DNA of 64,000 bases from Congeria kusceri (Eukaryota; Mollusca; Bivalvia; Myida; Dreissenidae), in contig CM051024.1 in NCBI GenBank assembly GCA_027627225.1, positions 81,054,204-81,118,203 of the forward strand. Direction: 5' to 3'. The translations under genes and the position numbers were made by a program. This document shows positions 47,360-60,200 of this stretch, piece after piece (within the stretch, counting starts at the first letter, position 1; each line of letters starts with the position of its first letter). The notes below the pieces were generated by a model that saw only the letters and a list, made by a program, of their open reading frames with translations, was not told where the DNA came from and searched no databases.

Positions 47360-50300
47360 GTAAGTTTCTTGACTTTATTATTTACCACATTGGTTTTGAT
47401 AACATACTAATCGTCGATCCTTAAACCGACGAACATAGTCCATATCTTGATAAAATGGCTTCACCACAAAACAAACAAATGCATTGCCTTCTGTTATTTT
47501 CAAGTGTATGACCTGTTTAAATATATATAGTAGCATGTTCAAGCAACGTTTTGATGTGAGGTATGAACTATTGTGTTTATTTAGCGTAAATAGAGCCCAG
47601 GCGTCTAAATGCATACATTGTGTAATCACTGCACTACAAACTGCACTCATTGTGTATTTTGCGTTTTGAATTGCGATAACTTTGGTTTGAACGCCGCATA
47701 TTTACAAACCAAATAGACTTACAAAGTAGAAGAACGTCACACAAAAACAACAACGTGTACATCTTTAGTATTTTTAATTACATTACGACGATATATACAG
47801 TGTACATATACTTCGATTGTACACAGTAAATCTAAGCGTCCTATTATTCTGTAAAATGTGAGACACCATACTTCACACAACCGTTTTGTTACAGTTTTGT
47901 GTCATTACAAAGCGATGAATATAAAAAGACACGTATAGTTGTTTTACTTTTATTGAGATCATTTTCATAAATAATCATTTTGAACGTATAATGTAAGTTT
48001 TCCACGTTATGGCATTTGAGGGCAACATTAAAATTCAAATGAATCAAAATGATTTCGATCCAACTCTTTTCACTTAGTAAATAGTACTAAATGCGAGTCA
48101 AAAACACAACACTGTAAAACTCACCGGTGTGGGGCAGCTATGGCGATAAGCTTCTTATACAAATTTTTAGCCCACATAGTTTATGGCTTATCCAGTTTTA
48201 ATTTCAATTGTTTTAAAATTTGCATTAACGATTGTAGGCATAGACAGGCATACAAATTACCCTTTTCAGAAGACATTAAAACTTAATATTTGATACTTAG
48301 TTACTTAGTTACCCAAGTAATTAATTGAAGTTTACGGTTTTAAAGGCACAATTGCCTTGAGTTCTATACTTGTGTATAATACTTGTAAAAGCAATTTGTT
48401 TGTTGAATACTGTCTCTTAAACCTGATCAAAACACACTACAATGAAACAATTGTTTGCATGTGTTTACAGTCTGAATACGGATCAGGTTGATATATCAAG
48501 TAGACGAGCATTTCAACGTTTTCAAATTTAATGTGGTAAATTTAGAACATGCATTTTGTTAAAGGGACAGAAAATCGGCTTCCTATTGCACTATCAATTA
48601 TATTGTTTGATAGAAAGACACGTTCAGTAAATAAATAAAAATTAAATAATACAAAATAAGTTGTTTAATAAAAACAAATTAGCGAAAAAGTCTGAAAAAA
48701 TTAAAAGCCCAGGCGAGTATCGAACTCACGACTTAGGAGCCATACGAAGAAATGACAGTAGGCCGAGACTGTGTACACTCTTTTCCCATTATAAAGAAAT
48801 TGCTTCCTCAAGGCCCCTTTTGGATGGTGGTTCGGTGAAACGCGATATATCTTAGTTGCATGCAAACATCTTCGAAACATAGCGGTAGTCTGCAGGAATT
48901 GGTTGCGCACTTGGTCAAAATCGAAACAATCCAGTTGGACTTTTTAAAGGAAGCATAGTTGGTCTTTATACCGTTTGCAGTTAAAGTGTCCTAACATTTG
49001 GCATACAGTTTGAGAACTGAGAACATATTACAGATTAAAACGATTATTTGTGTTGACAAGTGCAATTTTAACATTGGTTTAGCTTTCTCTTTGTTAAATC
49101 ATTTGATCAAATAAACAAACTTGCGCTTATTAGTGTTTGATACTACAGAGTTTGCATGGTATGGAGAGACACACAATGTTTGAGTTTAATGAAGGATGGC
49201 TGCATCACACGAAATGAAGACATGTACTAGTGGCAGCAAATAAAGGGCGTAGTACTAGGACACATTTTAAAGCAATTTTCCTCAATTAGTTGAACGTGTG
49301 TTGAAGCATGCAAAATCTGTGTTCTTTCTGAATGCAAATAAAAACAACAATACAGTACGGGACATTTTGCGGAAAGGAATTAATCTATCGAATTCAGGTG
49401 GACAAGTCATCGGAGAAAACGTATGTCCTATGCAAGATAGTACATGTACGAGGGGCGATCAATAATTAACCGGACTGGCTTTGAATTTAATTTATTGCTT
49501 AATATATTTGAATAAAAGTTTTAGATACAAGAGTTCATTTATTATTTAATATGGAAAGAAAAAAATATATATTACAAAGCATACACTCTGAATGTTGTTC
49601 GTTGCTATAGCAACCCATACCCCTTTAAGCGGGGGCGTTGTCGTAATTTTGCTTTAATGTTCGAATTTGATATAAAAATAAATAGTTTAAAACGTGCCGT
49701 TTCCGCGCCGATTGACGAATTCCAAAATTTAAAATTGTTCAGATTCTAATTATCATAACAACTTGAATAGCGAATGCTTTCGCCAGATTCTAATTGGGTC
49801 AATTCACAAACAAGCGTTGATGATCTGATATAAAAAAACAAACATTATTTTTTGGTGTTATTATTATGATGCTTACTTCTGTTGTTATAAAGAGTGTAAA
49901 CATTTTGAAAGCAGAATTGACCTTTGCCTTATTACAGTTAGCTCCTCTGGGCTAGTCAACAATTGAATGTTGTATATCTTTGAAATACATTAGATTTTTG
50001 CTATTTTCTAAAAACACAATTAATGAAAAGACTAAATAGAAGCAATATAGTATAAATTGTAATATTAACTTTTATACACGATGTCAAAGATCTGATCCGA
50101 CTGCCCGCGGATCCGTTTTGGCAGCACCCTGTACATTTTATGTTCCTAGATCTTTGTCTATAAATGTCAGGATCGTATTTAGGGCAAAATCGAATGTACG
50201 CCCGTGCTTGTACATGAAATATATCGGAAAATAATATTGAAGGAACTATTCACATATTGGGAAATAGAGAAATTCCAAAGAAAAAAAACAACACCGGCAT

Positions 50301-51068
50301 TCCGAGATAAAATATGCCGGCATTTCCATCACGCACACGTATCTCGGGGCGGAGGGTGGGGGGGGAGAGCAATAAACGCTTCCATAATAACCTTTACCGC
50401 AAAATATATTTTCAATAAATTATACCTTCGCAAAAAATATCGCATATAAAGAACCTTGGCAAAACAGTTTGACGACAAAACATGAAAAATGTCAATTTTA
50501 ATAAATAGTGCATATTTGTTAATTCAGGTGAAGGATCGAATTTTAGGAGGATGGGGGATAACGACGACGACGACGACGATGATGATGATGAGGCGGAGGT
50601 GGAGGAATAGGACGACGACGACGACGATGACGGTATTGTACAGATTATAATGATGCCAATGATGAAGACGATAACGTACGACGCGGACAATCAAAGTCAT
50701 CAGAATTATATTTGCAGCTAAAGCAACACAGAAAGTATAGTGACATACTTACAACGTGTTAAGGAATTAATCCAAAGAAATAAAGCCCTCTATTAATACG
50801 GTTTGTATAGTTTAAATCTTTATAATCTGTTTTAATCTTATAATCCGCTGGGAGTTAATAAACATGATATTAAATCATGTTGCAGTTAAATCGTCACTAC
50901 TGAATATGTGTAACTATAAAGCACACCACTTCTTTTATTTGGTGTGAGAAAAAAAGAAAATGGCTGGATAACATATGTAATTAGAAAAAGAATGCTATAT
51001 AGACATTAAACAGGTAAGAAACTGTTATGTTATTAAATTGCTAAAGTACTAGGGCTATAAACATGATT

Positions 51069-51127
<59 letters not shown>

Positions 51128-51194
51128 CTGTTATTATTATTATTATTACTATTATTATTGTTATTATTAAATCTATTATTATTATTATTATTAT

Positions 51195-51233
<39 letters not shown>

Positions 51234-54200
51234 TGGTAGTAGTAGTAACTGTTGTTGTTGTTGCAATAATATTAATGATCTGGAGGAGTATGGTGGTGAT
51301 GATAATGATAGTGTTGTTGTTGTTACTGTACACTTAGTATAATTGTAAACACCATCCGAAGTAGCCAGGTACTTGCCTAGTTTTTTTGTCAAAGCTAAAG
51401 CCACCCTCTACATAAATAACAGATAATATATAAAGGGGCGAACATGAAACTGCTGACAAAATTATATTCGATATATTATATCGCTATATGAATGAACATC
51501 AGATGAAATAGCGAAAAGTGTAAAACGTGTTTTTAGACTGGTGGCGGAAGCCAACGGTCTTTTGAGAGGGTAATTTCCAGAACAGGTATCACAGGGAACT
51601 ACATCTTTTGCAGGCTACGAGTCAGTAAACCGAAACCTGAACGGGTCCTTTTTCTACCTGTTTTATTATATTTTAATTGTTTAAGGGAATGTAAGTCATA
51701 TGTGCAATAATGTGTATATCATGTTATCTATAACAATTACATTTTTTATATGTCAATTTATTACAAAATTTTTCTTCAAACTAATGACACCCCTACTCCC
51801 CTACTTTCGCTATTTGCATGTTGTGTGTAACAGAAATATTCACCTTAGTGCCCTGGAATAAGACCACTAAATAATGAGCTGCATCTGTTATTTTTGACAC
51901 TTACTACTACGCTTCATCAATTATTCTGCATGGCCCGTTGCAAATTGACTTGTCGACTGGCATGTATATAATTCCGTCTGTATTGTAATACTAGGTTTAA
52001 AAATATATTTGTTTCTTATAAATATTTTTATTGTGATGTCGCATACTATAGAATAGGACGCAACATGATCAAGTTTACAAGTGGGAAATTCAACTTACAG
52101 TCAAACAAATGATTCCATCTTAGCAAAAATGCACTCATAAATCACATGTTTTTAGTTTCTTTTGTCGCCAACCATCTTTCTACGTTGTCAGCGTTTTGAT
52201 TAAGCAATAATAATGCACTTTGCAAGGAACAACTTAAATTAAAGCACTTTAAGAATCTGTATGAAACATTATCTTCAATAAATATATTTTAAAAGATATT
52301 CGGCGTCTTTGATCATTTTTATCCGTCGTATATTAGACTCGATCAGTAGGTCACACGATACTACCATAATAAAATCATGCTTTATTCCTCCCAACATATC
52401 ATCATATAAATTAACGTTACCTGTTTGTAGATAGCTCTCTCCTGTTTCCTAAACGTATACAAAAGGTGCTGCATGATAAGTAAAGTTATTTAAATTAAAT
52501 TTCGATTTGAAGAAACCTTAAAATTATTCATTTGGAACGAAAACACAAAATCAACATCATAAAGCAAAACATTCATAAATATTACGTCATATATTTTGTA
52601 CATTAAGAATTTGAGTTTCACTTTTTGATTATATCAGTACAGTAATTTTAAATGTAATTTACATGAGCAATACATTTGCCGTTTTGCAACGATGAATACA
52701 TTTAATTCGTTTCGAGCTAAATAGGCGGATTTAGAGGAGGGCGGAAGCTGCGTACGACCCCAATAAAATTGTCAAAAACTAGGTTTTTAAACCGAACAAT
52801 ACCTGAAACATGTGCATTTCGTTACAATTAAAATGTTATTTTCAATCATATTATTTCAAATATAGGTTCCGTGTTGTAGTAGTTTTGTTAAATTGTTCCG
52901 TTTGGCGATATTGCGTCGTTCTGATACATGTATCTTATCATGTAAGAGACAACAGCAGTTAATTTGTTGTCAGTTCTTTAATATTTCCGCCCCTCTAACT
53001 TAATATCCTGGTACCGCGCCTGATATTATATTTGAAATATGGTAATATAACATGAGGTGTTTGTTCTGTACCAGATTAAAACCATTTAAGACTAGGAGAC
53101 TTTGGCATCAGATCATGCTGCGAACATTGGAGTTATTTTCCCTTGTTGGAACAAGCCGACAAGCATGGCGTGACATGACGTCCCCATTATCTTTAAGAAC
53201 AGCAGCATTAACACCATTCCTCCAAAACTCTCTGCGAAAAGTTGGCTACCACTGTAGAAAAAAATATACCCAAGTCCTTACTTGTTTACGAACATGATAT
53301 CTCTGTTTGTCTTTTACAAGCTTTGGCAAGACAAGGAGCAGAAGTAAAACATGTATGATAGTTAATCAGCTAGATACCTTATTTAAGGATATTATTGCGT
53401 ACATTCCCACATTTGTTCAAGCCTATCACAACAGTTATGCTTACATTTTTGCCAGTAGTGAGGTGAGCCCCTTGGGCCATCATGCACCCCTTGTTTTTGA
53501 TTGAAAGACAAAACAAGTTAGGGAATTAAATAAGGGTGGTTCCAACTCCTGGTCACCTATAACCATGTATTTTACTTTGTTCAAATATTGCTTTTGGTAT
53601 TGTGTATAAACGACCTGGTGTTGATTGTAAACTTATAACATGGTTAATATTTAAAATACATAATTTGCGATGGGTTGTTTTACTATACCAATTTGATGAT
53701 AGTAAACGATTAAATAATGTATAATATATGTTACAGGACCAGGATTTAGGATGGAGATCCTACGAAGAAAGAAGTGGCTGTCGTTCGTAGTATTAGGTAA
53801 AGTACAAACACATTCTTATTACAGTAACAAGAAAAGTACTTGCAACATCACCTACTATTACTACAATAAAACAACCATAATAACAACAACTACTACTAAT
53901 ACCTCTATTACTGCTCGAGTACTCGATTACTACTACTGCCACAACTACCACTGCCGCATTTATAATAATAATAATGTAATGTGAAAAAATATCAGCTGAG
54001 GTTAAGAATAACATAACGTCGAGGCTTGCGGGGGCCATTATGTTATTCGTGCCGAACCAGATATATTACACAAGACCAGGCAGTAACCTATTTTCTATTT
54101 ACCATTTTACTGTTTTCTAAAAATTACACCAAACTAGCTTATTTTTATATTAAAATCTAAGAGCGGCGATGATTTTGCAGAACCGTCTTTTACATGTTCT

Positions 54201-57200
54201 TGTACATGTAAAGATCGATTTCTAACTGTTCATTTGATGATACCCTATTATTTACATTTCGTAATGACAAATATTTTCACTACAAATATGTAGATTACAC
54301 ACACGTTCATGCATATAATATTGTAAACGCATACTGAAATGATTTGCAACCATCAATTTTATCGGAAAACACACGAAACCGAATTGTTTTGAGACGCCAT
54401 TTGGAGTTGTGTATTGAAGTTGACATGTTCAAGATTGTGTCAAGATTGATTATAGTATGGTCAATGTTTGGTAAAAAATTTTTGTCTCTTAACATAAACT
54501 TATCCGATTAGCGAGTTGTAGTAAATTTATTTGGAATTTATTGAAATAATTGTGTATGGATGCTGTATTGTTCATTACAGTAACGTTTTTGTGAGTTATG
54601 CTAATTAATAATAAATACATCATATACGTTATTGGTATCAAATTGTTTGTTTGTTGAATCTGATTCATTTTTACTTCAACCTTTGACTTTAGAGTTGATT
54701 CAGAGTGATGAAGTATAACCAATCAATGACTGATATAAACGCTAGCGACATGATCTAAAAAAATATATCGGACATCTTTGCATCAGGCAGATTTCAGCAT
54801 AGTGGTGTGATCAATATTGAAGCTCAGGCGGGATTTAGAAAACAATATGAGTACTGTTGATAACAAATCTTATGTTTTTATATCAAGGTAAAGGAGGTTG
54901 AAATTGTCAACACATTTGCATACATAGTCTTTACTTCAGGCGGATCCTTTTTACCTACATGTGAATCATTAGCAGAACAGGCCCTGTTGTGCACGCTCAA
55001 AGCAAATTTAATCCAGTTTCCGGACATTAAAGTTAGTCACCGTTTATACTTATTTGACAAACTTATTGAACGTGTTCATAATTACGGAAGTGATGTATGT
55101 GGCTTAAATAATACTAAATGCATAGAAGGTATGCACTTAGTTTATGCAAAACTTTGTTAGTAGTAGGACAACAGACACAAAATAATCTCATATACGGGGC
55201 GCTGGGACAAAATCCGCTTATTTAGTATACGATATGTTAAAGTTATAAACTATTGGATACAGTTCTACAGTGTGATCATGTTAAATTTGTCAACGTTCTA
55301 CATCAGATGTTATTAAGTGATTTTTAAATGAACAGAGAAAAACGCATTGTGTTAAAATGTAAAAAAACTTTATAAAAAAATCTAGGTTTTAGCGAAGTAT
55401 GGTACATTCTGGGTGTTGGTGATGTTATTGTTGTTATCTCAATTGTTAACCAACGAATCGCCGCAATTTATATATAACATAAAAACTTCTATATACATCT
55501 AGAGGTACACAATATAGCTTATCTCGGAAATTGTGTAAACTGAACAAAGTTCAGAATTGCCTTACCACGTTTACGAGTTTCAGTCGAAATACTAAAAGTA
55601 GAGTCAGGCAAGGCGTGCAACTTACATTTTTTAAAGCCTTTCAATTGAGAACAAAAGTATATTACGAGTGAAGTGTGTTCAAAACAGTTATAAATATGGT
55701 AGGTAAAGATTTACTTATGAATTGTATTGCCAAAATGAATCCCCTTACTCTGTGTATATATTTTTAGAAATGTTAAGTTTGGCATTTGAAAACGCATAGA
55801 TAATGTTAACCCATAAATGTATATACCTTTTATGGACATTATTAATGTTTATGTATGTGAACCTGTATGTTATTTACCAATGCATTGTATTTACTTATAG
55901 TTGTGTATCAATGTTTACCCATGGGCATATTGCCTAAAGTATTAGAAATACTACTATTACTACTATTGATAATTTCACAAATTATTATATTACTCTTACT
56001 ACAATTTCTACTATGACTACTACTGCTTGGATAATTGACTTGGATAAGTCACCAGTTTCAGCCGCTGCTGTTCTGTACTGGTTGATGACTGACTTCGACC
56101 CAATAGCCAGTTTTTCCCGCCATAGAGATGAAGTAGCACACACACACTTGATAATTCCACATGCGAACGAAACAGCTTATCAACCGGTGTCACAGTCCAC
56201 GCCGAATATTTCAAGGACAGTGACAAAAGGTATTGATAGTAATATTGCTCTACAAGTGTTTCCTTTCTGGTTTACATATATATATATGTATATATAAACA
56301 AATGACTAAAAAGACATATATATATATATGTGTGTGTCTTTTTTGTCATTTGTTTGGGTTTTGTTCGATAAAAGTGTCAATTTGTTGTAACATTGGTAAA
56401 TTTATTCTTATACACTGTCACGACTATCAATATTTATATATAATATTACATACTATGCATAGTATCATATATACTTTTGCATGATTATTCTCTTATATGT
56501 TTTTATGTAACACTATTATGTAAATGTATACTCATGGGCATTATGGACTCGATGTATTTCCAATAAAACTGTAATCGTTATCTCTTAGAAACGCCCTGTG
56601 ATTTTCTGCTGATAATAGGACGATTTCTGTAAACAATACACAAACGTCTATCTTTTCTTGAAATCAGTGTTACATGTAAACACATAAAAACGTCCAGATT
56701 TATTCAGACAATTCAGACAATCGTCCATACTTTGCTTCTGAGAAATATATGACAACTGCCCCGTTCTGCTGATAATAGTAAGCATCATACAAACGTCCAC
56801 CATTTTTCTAATAAGTGCTAGAATCATACCGAAGTGAAACCGTTTCTGCAGAATGCCGTTCATTTTAAGAAGTATGCATACTTCCACCATTCTTTTCATC
56901 AGTGCTAGAATCATACAAACGAAAACACTTTTCTGCAGAATGCAGCTAATTGTAAGAATTATACAAATTTTCACCATTCTCCCCATAAGTGCTAGAATCA
57001 TATAAACGAGCAACCTTTTCTGTAGAATGCAGTTAATTGTAAGAATTATACCAACGTCTGCCTTTTCAAAAGCAACCCGTGCAGTAATTTGCGAGAATAT
57101 TATTCCGGTCTGCTTTGCGTATAGCATTTGTTACACAGCGTACTAATACATTCCATATTGAAGTAATACAGATAACCGATATTATAAACTAAAGAATAGT

Positions 57201-60200
57201 ACAATTTTAATTATCTTACATTTTGCCATGGCAATTAAAGGGAAGATTTTATCGTTTGAATGTGCAACAACCAACGTGTTAGTGCAAGGGTTTAAATAAT
57301 GACAAATCTTCTTATTTCAACCTAAGATAAGAAGCTCTTAACACTCTTAATCATTGTGGGCTCTGAAGTCATATTGTAGACAGACTGCTGAACACTAAAT
57401 GTAAATGTAAATTATAATTTACATCTAAAATGAAAGAATTCGACTTGCGTTACTTGGAAAGAAATCGAACGTCTGTATTATAACATGTAACAATAAAGGT
57501 ACTTGTTTATAGGTCGTAAAATTTGCACCAATTTTAACGATGCTTTGATATATTTCAGAGTGAGTATTGTGAACCTACATTTAATTTAATTATGTTTCAT
57601 TTTCACAACATGCTCGCTTTTTACTTGTATGTAATATAACGGCGCTTAACTTTCATCTCTTTTCTCATAGTATTTCGTAACCTGCTTGCAGGTGTACAGA
57701 GACTTACCCCCATAGTGTACAGTGAACCTTGCAGCGGAACAATCAACGAGTCACGTCGGACCACGTTATTCCACGACTATGACAAAGTACAGCACTACAT
57801 AAATGGTATTGCTGTCAAAGCCTTATTTCTTATAAATACAAATACTCATGCCTCAAAAGCGGATAAGATCACAATTGTATTATTACAGGAAGTTTCCGCA
57901 ATAATAGGCCAGAGACTTAATGCCAATGTGATTGACCAGAGTGGAAAATACAACTGAAATCACTATTTTATTGGACATTACCTAGGCCTAGAGACACTGT
58001 GCCCAAAACATTGAAAACAATAAACATTAAACCACAATGTATTTAAATCTAGGGCCAATATGCATTGGAAACTTCCAGTCTATAAACATCCAATCTTTAC
58101 GCGATTGGATCTAGAATCACTATGTTAATGAACGTTTAAAACAATCCGATTAATTTCAGTGTTGTTATTAATTACTAATTATTGAAAATATAAACACTTG
58201 TCGTATGAATGTTCTGTAAGAGGTTATGGCACTGTAGCATGGTCGCCACCACCAAATGTGTTTGCCTTTATGTGTTTTCACTAAAGGCCGCTGTAGTACA
58301 TGGTTGGCGATAAATACAGGACATAATTATGGGCTGCTAACAGTATTTTTCAACATTTTTTAAAAGTCTCCTGATGCTGACCACTTTTGATACATCTAAT
58401 TCATTATGATATCTTTGTCTGCAAAATGTATTCTGATTACAAGACTAGATACCTTCTGTATAACTTTAGTATGTTACTTTATTGAGAAATTATTAGAGTC
58501 AAGCACCGTTATAATGTTCGTAATTCAGAAATAAAGTACATCATGTCCTCTACTATCCCGTTGACCGGTCTGGCCGAGTCCGTCGCTAAAGATGCGGACC
58601 GTCTTTTATGAGCGTTTACAGTATATGAATAAATAAGTTATCATACGCATACCTTGTTTTCCGTATAATACAGCATTTACAAATACTTTTATCCTACGCA
58701 TGTGTAAGATAACATTTAGATTGTTTTCATTGGCTACACATTCTTTGATCTTTTGGTAAATTTATACGCCATTTTTTTCGTTTAAAAGCATGTGATCAAA
58801 GGGCTCGCTTACTAACACAATTCCTGAAATCGTTTAATAAATTATGGTATAAAATGACAACTCTTGTCAGATCTTATATATCTTACACATTTCTATCATC
58901 CTGTATTTATTTGCCAGACTTATTCGGGAACTTGTCAGACATAAACGCGCTACCTAAAGACGCTGATCCAGTGTTTATAACTGGAGTTTCCTCTAATCAC
59001 TTGCACGAGTCCCTAGACATGTTCAAGAACTTCAATTCTGTGGTGAGGAAAATGAAACCAAAACTGAGAATGATATTTTATGACTTGGGGCTGCAAGCTG
59101 GCGAACCAGAAAAAGTAAGGCTGTCTTATTGTCTCTTAAACATCTTAACTGTATGTTATTACTTTACGCCTTTGGTTTAAAAACGCGATACCTTGTGCCA
59201 AAATCAGAACACTTAAAAATGATAATTATGTATAATTTAAAAATAAATGAAATATTTTAAGCACCCTTTTTCTTTTCTTTTCAATTATCGAAGTTTCCCA
59301 GGATTTTGTCTGGAATAACATTTCGTAAGTTAATTGTTAACGGATTGGTCAATGATAGTATAAATACTTTTGGAAATATGGATTACTTTGACGGATATAA
59401 TAAATTACAAAGATGCACTGGTTGGTTGGATATCAGCGATACTCGTAAAGTTTCCAATCTAAGATCATGATTTTTAAATGTTTTCTTGATTAGTTTCCTT
59501 AAATACAATGTACAAGTTTTGTTATAATTATAATGTTTCAGTCTTTTAGTCAATTCTGAATATCGTTGGGTTTTTTGTTTCAGGGAGCTGAATTGGGAAG
59601 ACTATTATACGATGTTTCGCTTCTTTTTTTTATGAAAACAAGTTTTCTTTTCTTCAGCAAGAAGTATATTAAAATACATTATGTGAAACTGCAGGAGAAA
59701 CCATTTATAGCATGGCATTGACGTGCCCGTAAACATAGATAGAATACTATTCCTAATATAAACTACCCTGCAACATTTTGTGCGTGTTTCAAACCACAAG
59801 TCAAACGTTTCTATGTATGTTTACGGATTAGGTCAACTGTTCCTTTATTAATGTCGCCCTATTTTAATTCGCTTTGTTAACCTATTTGTTTTTAGATAAA
59901 ATCAATCTGTCAGTGTGAATACAGACTGTTCCCATTTGAAAGGTTTCCAGATCACGTAAAACAACTCAAAACCTATGCCTTCAAACCGCTGTCAATATTG
60001 GTAAGGTATATATAGATGCTGTGGTGGCTTTTAGAACACACGTATAGTAAATTCAGCGGTAATCAAAACAAATTTATTTAATGAATTATTGAATTAAAAT
60101 AAAATGTATGAGACAATGTGTTATCTTTAAATCTCCGCAATAGTTTATAGTTATTTATAGTGCAGCGATTCTACTACATGCATAATCTGGCTAACTGTAT

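Larger units (their letters stand above)
43474..59957 (+). repeat. Segmental duplication, copy B
   Basis: Second copy of 3256-21280 in the same orientation. It is about 1.5 kb shorter overall: it lost 1.57 kb inside and beyond the mariner and shortened the 44.2-44.8 kb tandem array. It gained about 1.13 kb at 50293-51422, rich in trinucleotide repeats, and a short hairpin at 56297-56358. The right limit lies inside exon 6 of the second gene copy; sequence to the right is only paralogous (exon 7) or unrelated (intron 6, 3' flank). Confidence 0.93.

Noticed and set aside
50540..50650. CRISPR-like or regulatory repeat
   Set aside because: Plain trinucleotide repeats; no spacer structure, and this is animal DNA.
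50412..50690. Ser-rich minus-strand frame
   Set aside because: Translation of GAC/GAT repeats.
51033..51404. Long open frames of Leu, Val, Asn, Thr or Ile on both strands
   Set aside because: Direct translation of (TTA)n and (GTA)n microsatellites; open in several frames at once.
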